From Amoebophrya sp. A120 (lineage: Eukaryota > Sar > Dinophyceae > Syndiniales > Amoebophryaceae), in contig CAJINV010000008.1 in NCBI GenBank assembly GCA_905178155.1, positions 2,170,001 to 2,234,000 on the forward strand: a stretch of DNA of 64,000 nt, read 5' to 3'. This document shows, piece after piece, positions 23,452 to 35,400 of this stretch. The notes below the pieces were generated by a model. It did no database searches, was not told where the DNA came from, and saw only the letters and a program-made list of their open reading frames with translations. The first letter of the stretch is position 1. Each line of letters opens with the position of its first letter. A program made the translations under genes and the position numbers.

Positions 23452-26400
23452 TATGTAGGCGTCAGGATTGAAATAGACAAAGTGGCCGACGGTCATCCTG
23501 TTTGGGGTCTGCGATAGAGCTGCTATAGTAGCATGACAAAGGACGCCTACCGTCCCTAGACAGCATGACAAACTGGATTTAGATGGGGCGTAAATTTGTC
23601 ACGCACCGCTTGGAAATTGGGCTTCCAAATCCAACTGGTATCGGTTTTATGCCTTCTAAATCACTTCAACTTGTTCGTCGATTTCAGTCCTGACACCCCC
23701 ATAACACCGCTGCCAACGGCCGTGGGAAGTGCGACCGAGGGGTACTCCGTTGGCCTCATGTTCGACCGCCCGATTCCCGTCGCGGACGTATCAAAACGAA
23801 AAAAACCTCCACCCCATATCAAATGCGAAATCTGTGATGCAGGATTTGTGTATACAAATGCGCGCTGTCTTGCAATACGGCATCGCAGCCAGATCCGCAG
23901 CCTACGGAGGGACATTTGGGTCTAGTAGGTGCTTAGCATTGCAAACGGCTGTCCTCCAGGCCCAACAGCATGCCAAATCGCTTCCATAATGGCGCGGAAG
24001 CCTCTGCGTTTGTCTTCTTGCAAGACAGACGTGATCTGTGGTCTCAAATCAGCAAGACAAAGCATGCCTTTTTGATATGGGGAGGGGGGACTTCTCCTCT
24101 CAATAGAACGGAGATTTTCTTCACCTGGGCAACCTGGGAAATGCTCTGGTTGCGGTGGAGGCTCGTATGTGTGTGGACCACTACGCATTTGAAAACGCCC
24201 AGTTCGAATTTGTTATGCAGGAAATGCTACTTCTGTGTTTGTGTAAGTACGTTTGTGTAGAAGTTCTCGCGGACGATGCGACACTTGTCATGTTGGATGT
24301 GCGTCATGTTGTACTTGTAGCCTAGTTTTCCTTTTCCCGTGCTACTTGCTGCGCGAGACAGGTCTCTACTGATGCAAAGCGAATTTGATGAAGATGTGAC
24401 GTTGCTGTCCATCCTGATGATCCTGCTGAGTTACACTATGCACAGTTTATTTTTCCTCGGATAGAAAACGGGACTTCCCTAGTGGCGGCCGGTGGCGGGT
24501 CGGCTTCCGCTTACTGCACGGAGGAGCTCGGCAAGGCTTTTTCGGGGTCCAATTGGATTTCGTGGCTAAACCCAAATGGGTATCAAAAGGAAAAATTCCC
24601 CCTCCCTATATCAAAAAGGCACTTCTCAGAAAATTTGCAATGTTGATTTGTGATCCCAAATCTTTTTTGTCTTGCAAGAAGGGAGCTCTACGGTCTCCGC
24701 CGCATTATGCGGACGGTTTGTGATGCTGCTTGGGCTACAGCATAGACATTTGTGATGCTAAGCGTCCACGTCAGAAGCTCTTTACTCAGGCGCGGCATGT
24801 GCCTGCAATGCTCTACTGCAAGACAGCTCTGATTTGTGTACGGAAATCCAGCGCCAGAAGCTTCGTTTTGATGTGGGGAGGGGGGATTTTTCTTCTTGAT
24901 AATGGCGAGGCCCTCCACGGATCGGGCGCGGTCCCGCCCCAGGACTGGACCTGGAATGAGTATACCCTGCTCAGCTGTTACAATTTCAAACGTTACAATA
25001 GAGTACGGAAATCTGTGATGCAAGAGTGCATGTTCTAGCTCACTCTCATAGGATTGCGCATGACAAATTCCGGAGTCCCAAACCCCACTACAATCTGGCG
25101 AAATTTGTATTGCAGAAAGTGGAACCTTCTGCGAGTCTGTCATGCTCACCGTGCAGCACAAGTTTCAAATTCTATTGTAACGTTTGAGATTGTAACATCT
25201 GAGCAAACCATAACGAGTGTGCGCAGTTTTGCGCCCAGGAGCCTCTCTGTGCCGGAGTCGAGTACTGGACGGACGCATGCACGTATTCGCCAGCTCGCGG
25301 ACACTGCAGACCCGTCGGCACGGCCAGCTCGCGCGAAACCGCGAAGTGGTGGAAACGGGCCACGGTGGCCCTCGTGATGACGGACGCGTGCCGTATGGCG
25401 ATGCTGAAGGAAGTGGAAACGCATCTTCACCACCGCCCCAGGCGTGTTCCCGCCCTGCCTCTGATCCGCGTGCCTATATCCGATTTAGATATGCTTTACT
25501 CCTCATGCCTCGGCGATAACTGCAACCCGACGGCAGCGCTCAAACGGCCGGCTAACGACGCGAGTGCTGGAACCGAGTCAAGCCCATATGTTACGCATAC
25601 AGGAAACCATACAGAATTGGGCACTTCCGCTGATTGGATCGAGGTGCGCTTCAAGGATCGCGTGCCTCGCAAGGTCGCGGGTGTGGTCCTTTTCAAGCGC
25701 AACAGAGCAAACCAAGAGCACGACGTAAAACTTCAAGAAATCGGGCAAATTTTTTTGAACGGTTCCCCCACCGCTTTCAAGAACACGCCGAGTTTGGTCG
25801 ACTTTACAGGGACCTGGATTTCTATCGACCAGGAGGCGTGGTCGATACGGCTTCAGTATGCTTGGTTAGTGATCGTCGCTGGGTGGTGGGTGTTTGATAT
25901 CCTGTGCAAAAGTATCGTACAACTCGTATTGCAAACATGCATTGCAAATCGTTTTCTTAAGGTAAATCAGCATAGCATTACATTTCTCCTACCGAGGAAA
26001 TTTGTAATGCATTTACTTAATTAGCGGCCCTTTCATAAGTCCGGACATTTCACTCCTTGTCACATACCCAACGCTAAAGAAAAAAAAACGAATTTTGAAT
26101 AAGTCGGAACGTGTCCAGGAGCTGCGTCTGCAGCTACTCGCTCTTGTACAGCAGGCGCGCTCCCTTTTTTAGTTCCGTACAACAAGAAAAGAAGCAAGAG
26201 GCCTGTTTACAAGGAGCCTGCGCTTTATCAATGGCGTAGGCTTCTGAAGCAGCTTGCGCAGGGAAATAACGCGACGGAAGAAGTAGAAACAGCCAGCCGA
26301 AGAAAGTTCTCGACAGCTCGGAAACTTTAGTCCCCGTCGGCTGCCACCCAATGCAGTGCGCCGGGCGGCTTTGGTGTTTGTGTTTCCGTATAATAAACCA

Positions 26401-29400
26401 CGCAAGTGTGTTGCGCATTTGCGACGCCTGTTCCTTTGTCCATCGGCGCCGCATCTGCAACACCTTGCACAGTGTAGGCATCAGGAATACACAAACACGC
26501 CAAGAAAACAGGAACACTGATAGTCCGCACATTGCTACAGGTTGCGACTGTGCAGGCGCGCGCAGTGTAGTAAGTAAGCGGGCAGTTCTCGTTCTGGACC
26601 TGGAAGATGCGCCACGCTGCGCTGTACTGTCCGAGAGACCAACCATGCTCTCTTTGCAGTAATTACGTGCTTCATGTTTTTTTTGGTTAGACCTGTGTAT
26701 TGAGTCAGCACGAGAGAGTTCTATTTGCTGTCCTAGTTCCGCCGAGCTAATTCGGCAATTCTGACGTTTTTTTATGGGCGGCGAGGTAAAAACGCGTACT
26801 CAGGTCGGCGGGTTTAGGACTCTATTTCTCGATGACAGAACTTTTGCTCAAAAACAGCACACCAAACGCCGATGCTGTGGTCCATTTTTCTGTATCTTTG
26901 TAAGTCCAAACAGCGCGCCTTGTCCCCATGCTATGGTGGACATTCCGTGCTTTTTAAGGTGAAAACTTTAAGGAAAACGTCTGCAAAAATCTGGAACTTT
27001 ACTATACCAATCTCCAAGTTTTAAACCAGTACAGCGACTCCCAAGTTCTAAAGTAATTAAGTTTTATAGTTTTTTCGAAATTCTTAATGATCTCCAATTT
27101 CTCATAGCTTAACCAATGGTCCCCAAGTCTCCCAGGTCTGTTGTCTGCTGAAAAACGGTTCTATCCTACGCGAAACGCAAACACACTATTTTACGACCGA
27201 GGTTGGTGTTGCGGTGGCGTGACACCAGTCTTGAGTCTGCGTGGAGAGGCAGATAGACGCCTTCTCGCGCAATAGCTCAAAGTCAAAAAGTCAAAGACTC
27301 AGTACTTACTCAGTTGAGCGCTTCGGAGTGCTATGCGGGGACGGCTGCTCTGCGGGGGGACTGCTGGATGGAAGCTTAGGAGAAAAATTTGCGCGGGGAG
27401 TATTGGGGCATGAATTTCGAGTAAGCAGCCCTCTGAAACGCACCAAAGCAGTGCGCGCGTATTTAGACCCAGAAAATAGGTGGGCAAGCGGCGTAGATAG
27501 GTTGCAATGCTCGGGGGCTGACGGGATATACGGGCACTGTAAGCAAAATAAAAAAAGCCCGGGTAGGAAAAATGCACTTTGCGTTTTTTCCTACCCGGGG
27601 TTTTTATTTTCAAAGCCCCGGGTAGAAAATATTTATCCGCTGCTCTGCACGTCTGTGAGGGTGATGACATGTGATAGATATTTCCTACCCGGGGTTTTGA
27701 AAATAAAAACCCCGGGTAGGAAAAAGTTGAAAACTCATATTTCCTACCCGGGCTTTTTATTTTCAAAACCTCGTAACGCCCCTCCGAAATCTGGGCGGCG
27801 CGGCAGTGCCGCGAGAAATTTTTTTTCGGATCGCGGAGAGCTATGTGAGGTTTGGAAAACCAAAACCGCGTATAGCCCCCTCGAAATTTGGGTGGCGCGG
27901 CAGCGCCGCGAAGAATTTTTTTGGTTCGCGGACGGCTGTGTGAGGTTTTCAAAGCGAAAACCTCGTATAGCCTCCTCGAAATCTGAGCGGCGCGGCAGCG
28001 CCGCGAAGAATTTTTTTTTGGTCCGCGGATAGCTATGTGAGGTTTTGAAAGTCAAAATCTCGTATAGGCCCCTCGAAATTTGGGCGGCGTAGCAGCGCCG
28101 CGAAAAGTATATTTCCTACCCGGGCTTTATATTTTCAAAACCTCGTATAGCCCCTCCGAAATCTGGGCGGCGCGGCAGCGCCGCGAGTGTTTTTTTTGGT
28201 TCGCGGATGGCTATGCGCGGATGGCTATGTGAGGTTTTGAAACCCAAAACCTCGCATAGCCCACCCAAAACTTGGGCGGCGCGGCAGCGCCGTGAAGAAA
28301 TTTTTTTGGTTCGCGGAGGGCTATGTGGGGTTTTGGAAGCCAAAACCTTGGATAGCCCCCTCAAAATTTGGGCGGCGCGGCAGCGCCGCGAAGAAGTTTT
28401 TTGATTTTGCAACGCGGAGGGCTATAATGTCAGGTTCCGAAAACCTAAACCCCACTTAGGCCTCAGGGGGTCGCATCGGGTAAGTCGCGCCAACGCGCGG
28501 GCGCAGGGGCTGCAGCGCTGCATTTGGTTTCTACCGTCAGTGGTGTGGGCCAGAATGTGAAAAGTCAATTGACCTATGACCTTTATGAAAGGGCCGCTAA
28601 TTACGTCATGCAGGTATACGAGTAGGTGTAGGAGTGCGGTACTTATGCAGTTTATACTTGAGGACGCGAAGTACCCCAGCAGCGTCGCGGCCTGGAACCG
28701 CGACACAGAGACACTGCGAGTTCCCGAGTCGCTTTTGCGCGCGTCACAATCCAGTATCCGCTCATCAACCTATCCAACATATAGCGCGAACAAACCGCTG
28801 CAGTACGTGATGGGAACAGCTACAGAGTGGTTCGGTGGCTACTGTGCGTACACGGATGACACTGGTAGTGACAGCCTGAACTGGTGGCGCGTCGAGTTTG
28901 CGGATCAGAAGAGGCATCACGTCTCCCTCCTTCATCTCTTCAACCGTGATGCGGACGCGCAACGCCAGATGCGGCTGAACAAAGGCACCGTTTGGCTGGA
29001 TCCCCCTATCACAGTAGACGAAGACGATCTTCCAGCGCAGGCAACCGCAATCGGCCAGGAGCTGTTCGCGCTCTTGACGGGAGGAAACCTGACCGCTGGA
29101 ACCGACTATATCCAGCTCGGAACCATAGCTGGCGGCGCGAGCGGGGGCACGCAGATTCCGCTGAACGTGGGCGGGTTGCTCGCGGCAACGCATATCCACT
29201 GCAAATATGTGTGGGTCTGGAAAGGTGCAAACTTGTGATGCTCCCTGACTGGTGTCAGACGCACAAAAATCTGTCATGCGTGAGCAGCAGTCTGTGTCTG
29301 TTTACTTACTTATGTCATCCGTGAGCAGCCGAAGCTCCTATTTTTCGCCACGCTGAGAGAGGATTTCTCATGTGGAGTAGGCATTGTGTTTGTGAAGCTC

Positions 29401-32400
29401 TTGGAAATAACCTGTGAAGGTAGACTCTGCATTGCGAACCTTCTTGTCAGTCTATGCAAAACCTGCACGTGAAACGCTGCACTTTTCAAGACCCAGACAT
29501 ATTTTCAATGCACAACTCAGCCTGTGCGACGAATCTATGTCTTGGCGCCGCTCGATCGTAGTAGCTCCAACGGGGCTATCGAGTGCACATATGCCTGGGT
29601 CTGAGAGATTGCAAACTTGTGATGCGTCCTGTGGGTCACACAAAAACCTGTCTTACATGATTAAGTGCCAAAAGATGCCCGCTACGACCAAATTTAGAGG
29701 TTTCTATCAAAGACAGAAACGTCACAGAATCTGTCATGCAGCTAGGTCCTGCACTCCAGACGCAGACCTCCTGGGGCATGGACAAGCTGCGTGACAATTC
29801 TCCACATGTAGTGATTGGGGCATGGAGAACCTGCACGACAAGTCTTCACATCTCCGTGTCGTCACATGTGGTTCTTGAGCTTGGTTTGCGTGTGTCAGAG
29901 GTTTGCTGTTGGTTAACACACCAGAATTTAAAGTGCACCCCTGGGCGTCTGAACGTTTGGACCAAACGAGTAAACGTCTGGAAAGATCTCTAAACCTCTC
30001 GGCTTCCTTTGCATACAAAAGTGAAGACGGTGGAAGGGTTGGGTTGGGGGTCTAGGGTTTGGGGTTTCTGGTCGTTGGCCAGGGCAGCCGCCGCGGCCGG
30101 CCGGCCGGCGGCGGCTGCCCTTGCCGGCGATTCTCTTCCGTGTTGCGTTTGCGCCGCTGCCCCGCCCCCCGCCCTCGGCCGGCCGGCCGGCGGCGGCTGC
30201 CCTTGCCGGCGATTCTCTTCCGTGTTGCGTTTGCGCCGCTGCCCCGCCCCCCGCCCTCGGCCGGCCGGCCGGCGGCGGCTGCCCTTGCCGGCGATTCTCT
30301 TCCGTGTTGCGTTTGCGCCGCTGCCCCGCCCCCCGCCCTCGGCCGGCCGGCCGGCGGCGGCTGCCCTGGTCGGCGACCCTCTTCTTTGTTGTGTTTGCGC
30401 CGCTGCTCCGCCCCTTGCCCGCCGTTCTATTGCCTCCCCTCTGCGGTTTTCCTTGCTTATCACCGCCGCGATTCTTCTCCCCTGTGCCTCCTTTTGGTTG
30501 CTTCGTTATCGCCACCATCGAGATTCTTCGTTCTCCCTGTCAGCCAGTCTCCGACAACAAGAAACGACAGACGGGCTGCAATCTCAGCGAAGCTCGCGAC
30601 GTCACGTCGATAGTTCGGGCCCGCGGGCGATCGTTTGGACGCGTGATCGTGTGGCCCGGAAAGTTTAGACGAAAAAGTTTGGGTTCTGTCCTTTGCTGTT
30701 TATGGCCTTTCCCGGCCTCTCCCATGGGTAAATAATGGAAATGGTGAACCGCGATGACTGCCGCCGGGGACATTCATACGGTGTCAGCCGGATGGCTGTG
30801 GTCTGGCTCGTACTGCGAACGCAGCCGAGTGGCCCTTACCGGGCTCGCCTTTGATGGGCAGGCGGATGATTGTGACCGGTCTCGGCCATCAACATCCCTC
30901 AGCCGTAGCGCCTGGGCGTTGTATGGTCCGCAAATGGCGCCAGGGGGGGAAGCCGGGCGGCTGTGGCGTGCTCGGGCGGGGGCGCCCCGCTCCGTTTTCT
31001 CGGTCGGCTGAAAAATAACTAAGATTCCCGGCGCTTCAAAAATTCCCCGGCGCCGATCTGCCTTTCCGTCGGTCCCGGGGGTTTTGGTGGGTGCCCTGCC
31101 CGGTGTCGCCTCGGTCTCGCCGTGTTTTGGCAATTTTGGCGTCCACCACTTTCCCTCGGTTCCGGGCACCGAATGTATTCTCGGTGGGCCCCACCCTGCC
31201 GCCTGATGGGCCGCCAAAGAAATTGAAGATTTAATAATTCGGGCAGTTTTTGATTTTATCTCGGGCGCCCAAAGGTTGCGGCCGCGCTCCCCGAATCCGG
31301 TCGCAGTCATGTGGGTGCTCTTCGCGTCGTCTTTTGGGTTGGGGCGCGTCCTGTCCCCGGGGTGTTTCGCATGTGTGGTCCCCGATGTTGGTGCATGTTG
31401 AGGCTCGGTTCGACGAGCATGATGGTTGAAAAATGTCAGCCATCATGTTCGGAACGGGCAGGATGTGAGGATGACGCGGCTTCGGAACTCGGGAGGGGAG
31501 CATCAAAATGTCTTCTACGCCGGCACTTTGATGCTCCCGCCCCGGCTTCTAGTTCTAATCTTCTTCGAGTTCTGTTGGTCATGTGATCAGAACCCTACCA
31601 CAACCATGTCTGAAGCTTCTCCAGATGATCTGAAATGCCTGTTCCCAAGTGAGCAAATCAATGGGCATGCCGCTTACGGGCTGAGTCCATTGATTCCGTT
31701 CTGAATGACCTGAACGAGCTAGATCAAGTTGACAGAATACGATAGAAATGAGCCATCAATGGCCTTGCCGCTTACGGGCTGAGTCCATTGATTCGGTTCT
31801 ACTGTCCAGGTCGTATGGCTCTGCTCCTTACTTGATCACTTTAGTAGTTTGCCGCGAATCAATGGCCTTGCCGCTTACGGGCGGAGTCCATCGATTTGGT
31901 TTGGATTGCTCCCCTGGCTGTACTTGGATTCCTATGATTTTGCTCATGCTTTGATACGAATCAATGGTCTTGCCGCTTACGGGCTGAGTCCATTGATTCG
32001 CATGGATCTGAGTCCGAGCGGTCCATAAGAAGGTGATGAATTTGAATGACATTGAACCCACAGGATGCAACGCAGCCAGAGGCTTTCGCCCTGTCTGCTG
32101 AGCGATTGAAGTGCTGGAATTGGTTGAGAGACCTATGCAGGTAGAAGCTTTAGTCACTCAGTGTGGCAGGTGTGTTCAAAGTCCAACACTGCGCTGCGAC
32201 TTAGACGCGCATCTGTGCTACTTACACTAGTGAAAGTAGACTCAGCAAGAAAGCAAGATGACTGTGGCATCCGCAGAGATCGACGCGAAGCTGCCGGGTG
32301 CGACGGGTTGGATTGAGTGGGATCGCTCTGTCCGTGAGGAGGTTTCGCGCCTCGGACTAGACATCCAGTTCAGTCAGAGAGCCCGCGGGCCGCGGGAGGC

Positions 32401-35400
32401 ACTAAATCCCAGCTAATTTTTGCGGGATTTCCCCGAAGCCCTTAGGGCGGGCGGTGGTTTTCCTCCTCGGGCGCTGAAGGTTCCCGGGCCCGCAGGGTTC
32501 CACCCTTTTCCACCGCGCCCGGGGGGCCGGGTTTTTTTCAAATCCCCCCGTTGGCCCCGCGTGTGTTTTTCAATGAAAAGCCACGACGGAAATTAAAATT
32601 TAAAAATTAGGGCCGTTTGCAGGGGATTCGGAATTTCGAACGCCGCGGGGGCTTCTTTGGTATTTTCGTACCCGGGTGGCCCCGAAGGTGGAGGGCAGCG
32701 CTCGTGGTCTGGTTTTCATGGGGGCCCTCGGATTTTCGGCTTGGGTTGTGAAGACCTGGGCCGTGTGGCCAATGTTGCTATCCCTGCACCCTATCCCTGT
32801 TTCGTTCTTTCGCAAAGCCATTGTCGTTGGGCTTTTCGAAAGCGTTCNNNNNNNNNNNNNNNNNNNNNNNNNNNNNNNNNNNNNNNNNNNNNNNNNNNNN
32901 NNNNNNNNNNNNNNNNNNNNNNNNNNNNNNNNNNNNNNNNNNNNNNNNNNNNNNNNNNNNNNNNNNNNNNNNNNNNNNNNNNNNNNNNNNNNNNNNNNNN
33001 NNNNNNNNNNNNNNNNNNNNNNNNNNNNNNNNNNNNNNNNNNNNNNNNNNNNNNNNNNNNNNNNNNNNNNNNNNNNNNNNNNNNNNNNNNNNNNNNNNNN
33101 NNNNNNNNNNNNNNNNNNNNNNNNNNNNNNNNNNNNNNNNNNNNNNNNNNNNNNNNNNNNNNNNNNNNNNNNNNAATTAGAATAGAAAATAGAGCCCAAA
33201 AATAGAAACAAAATTAGCCGCAGAATTAGCAGCGAAAATAGCCGCCCGCGGGGGGTGTTTCGTATGGCTGTAACTGGGTGGGGTGTTCAATGGGTGACTT
33301 TGCTTTTCGGGCGGTTTTGGGATTTGGGGTTTTGCTTTGTGGGAATTCATCCTGTGCGAGATTGCCGGCGTTGCCATGCTCCATGTGTAGAAGACGGCCT
33401 GCTTCTCGTTGTTTTGTTTTTCTTGTCCTGGAGCCCCTCTCCTGATTGTTTTGGGACCTCGCGCGCGGCAACTTGCGTTGTCGCTTTTTCGGGTTTGGGC
33501 CTTCAACTATTATCCCGCTTGTCGGGGTTTGAAAAAATCCCGCAGAAATTAGCTGGAAATTAGCGGCCGCCACCGCCCCGGGGTTTCTAACTGATCCACT
33601 TCAACAGCGTCGTCGTCAATCTCGGTCAGCCCGGCCTCCCCGGGGGACCCGGGCAGCAGGCTCAGGCGGTTGCTCAGAAATGGCGCAACCTGAAGGCCGC
33701 GCTGCTGAAGTCCTTGGCTGGTTCTTGTAAGACCTGGCTGCACGCTCGTCCGAATTACAACGATCTGAATGCCGGAGCGTTGTGTTTGGAGCTGCGTGAC
33801 GTCGGTCACTACAACCAGCAGAACAGGACCCAGCAGAAAATCCGGTCAGCTGGTCTTGAATCGATGAAATTCGATGACCGCGACCAACCTCAGGGTCCGC
33901 CTACCTTCCTCGCCAAGGCAAGGCCAAGCGCATCATGGACCAGTCCCCTGCGGTGTTTCCGCCTGATGCTGCGCGTCCCCTTCCCGACCAGCAGGCCCAG
34001 AACATCTTAGACTACCTGCCCAAGATGTTTTCCAAGGGTTTCAGGGACACGATCGCGCGCATGGTGGAAGACGGCGCCCAGCTGACCATGCAGCAAATGG
34101 GTGACAAGCTGGCGACCCGCCTGCAGGCCATGATCAAGGACGGCGAGCACAAGGTGGAGAGTTCCAGCATCGGCATGCAAGGCGTTCCCGACGGTTGACT
34201 ACGACCAGGACAAGGCCGGGGGAGCCGTTTCCAAGAGACGCCCCCAGGCTCGTGGCAATGATGAGGACGGTAAAGCTTTCATGTCTGCGACTGCTCTCAA
34301 GCGGTTCAAGGCTAAACTGAAAAAGAAAGTTACCGCCGAAGTCCCCGCAGCCTGCCCAGGGTGGTGATCCTTCTACCCGCAAGGGCCAGAAGGGGAAAGG
34401 CAAGAAGGACAGGAAGGACTACTGGAAGAATATCCAGTGCTACAAGTGCGATGACTGGGGTCGCCACGCTTGGGAGTGTCCTACCGGCGCTGCGTCTACA
34501 GGAGGGAAACCCAAAGGCAAAGGAAGGGGCAACGCGTCCACCGGTTTTGGTGGGCCCGCGGTCTACTCGGACTGGGGTGGTGCCTGGGTCTGGCACGATG
34601 CCCGCGCTGGATCGGGATCCGGCAAGCCCGGACCGAGCTGAGACGAGGATCAAGATCCGGAACGGGGAAGATGTTGTTTGAATTTTGAGGAGGGTGAGAA
34701 TTATTGCGAGAGCGTCGTAGATTCGGTAAACTCTGCCGCTACTATGTTGGCTGTCGTTGGTTGGTTATTGTGCAGCCAGTTACCTAGGTGGAAAGCAGGC
34801 GAACCTAGTGGACAGCTGTGCAAGCAGATATTTGTCGAAGCACGCTGATGATTTTAAGAAAATCACGGGCCGACGCTGTACCATCAACGGAACAGCTGGC
34901 GCACGCGATGGATTTATTGGAGAACTAAAACAAGACCAATTAAACCTGCGACGTGGTGTTTATTTCAAAGATCTACCAAAGGACATTGATAGGAGTTTGC
35001 CTTGGCTCGGTGAGGGCAACAGGTCACAAGTAGGATGGGAGCTAACCTTTCACAGCACCGGCGGAACCATTGCCCACACTGGTACCGGCCGCGTGTTGGA
35101 CGTGAAGAATCGCCCCAGAATGTGCCTTCCCGTCCTCGGTTGCAACTTGTTTGACCTGCAGGAGGCAGATAGCACGGACCTCGTCTGTACTACTGTCGCC
35201 CAGGCCTCTTCTAGTGCTTGTTATTTGGCTAAACTAGAACTACGCAGACGCTTAGGACGCTTCCACGTGGACGGGCTCAGCGCCAGCTGTTCCGAGTGCG
35301 ATAGAACTAAAGGACAGAGAAGTCCACGCGTCAGCGTGCGAAATGTCGAAAATCATACACCTCAACCATTGAAACTATTAGCGTTAGACTTCGGCGTCGG

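Larger units (their letters stand above)
26018..28603. mobile_element. TIR element nested in an introner
   Basis: The ends are a perfect 21-bp inverted repeat beginning TAATTAGCGGCCCTTTCATA (26018-26038 and the mirror at 28583-28603). No clear target duplication. It carries no recognisable transposase. Its right half contains palindromes with CCTACCCGGG (27550-27770 and 28110-28130) and a tandem array of about 100-bp units (27770-28430). Probably non-autonomous. Confidence 0.7.
25898..28656 (+). mobile_element. Introner enlarged by a nested 2.6-kb element
   Basis: The left end TATCCTGTGCAAAAGTATCG resembles the complement of the right end (TATAAACTGCATAAGTACCG). The flanks TTTGA and CTTGA match at four of five positions. 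Removal joins GWWVF and EDAKYPSSV in frame. Most of its 2.76 kb is a second element at 26018-28603. Confidence 0.72.

Noticed and set aside
26134-26646. 170-aa minus-strand open frame
   Set aside because: Lies inside the nested TIR element, low-complexity composition, no recognisable domain.
27241-28412. Open frames on both strands with repeated RGSAARNFF / PRRSDFGG segments
   Set aside because: Translation of the roughly 100-bp tandem units, not a protein.
27771-28430. CRISPR-like regular repeats
   Set aside because: Units are tandem and diverged without unique spacers, and the context is eukaryotic.
29928-30735. Several open frames of about 200 aa rich in Arg, Ala and Pro
   Set aside because: They follow the 82-bp tandem array and GC-rich flanks on both strands; no domain or splice support.
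32600-33211. Open frames across the N run
   Set aside because: The frames exist only because N codons contain no stops.
32370-33594. hAT-type element with 8-bp duplication
   Set aside because: An 8-bp reading (ATCCAGTT/ATCCACTT) fits copy A with shifted ends, but copy B supports only 6 bp (CGTGCC) with the ends TCAGTCAGA/TCTGACTGA.
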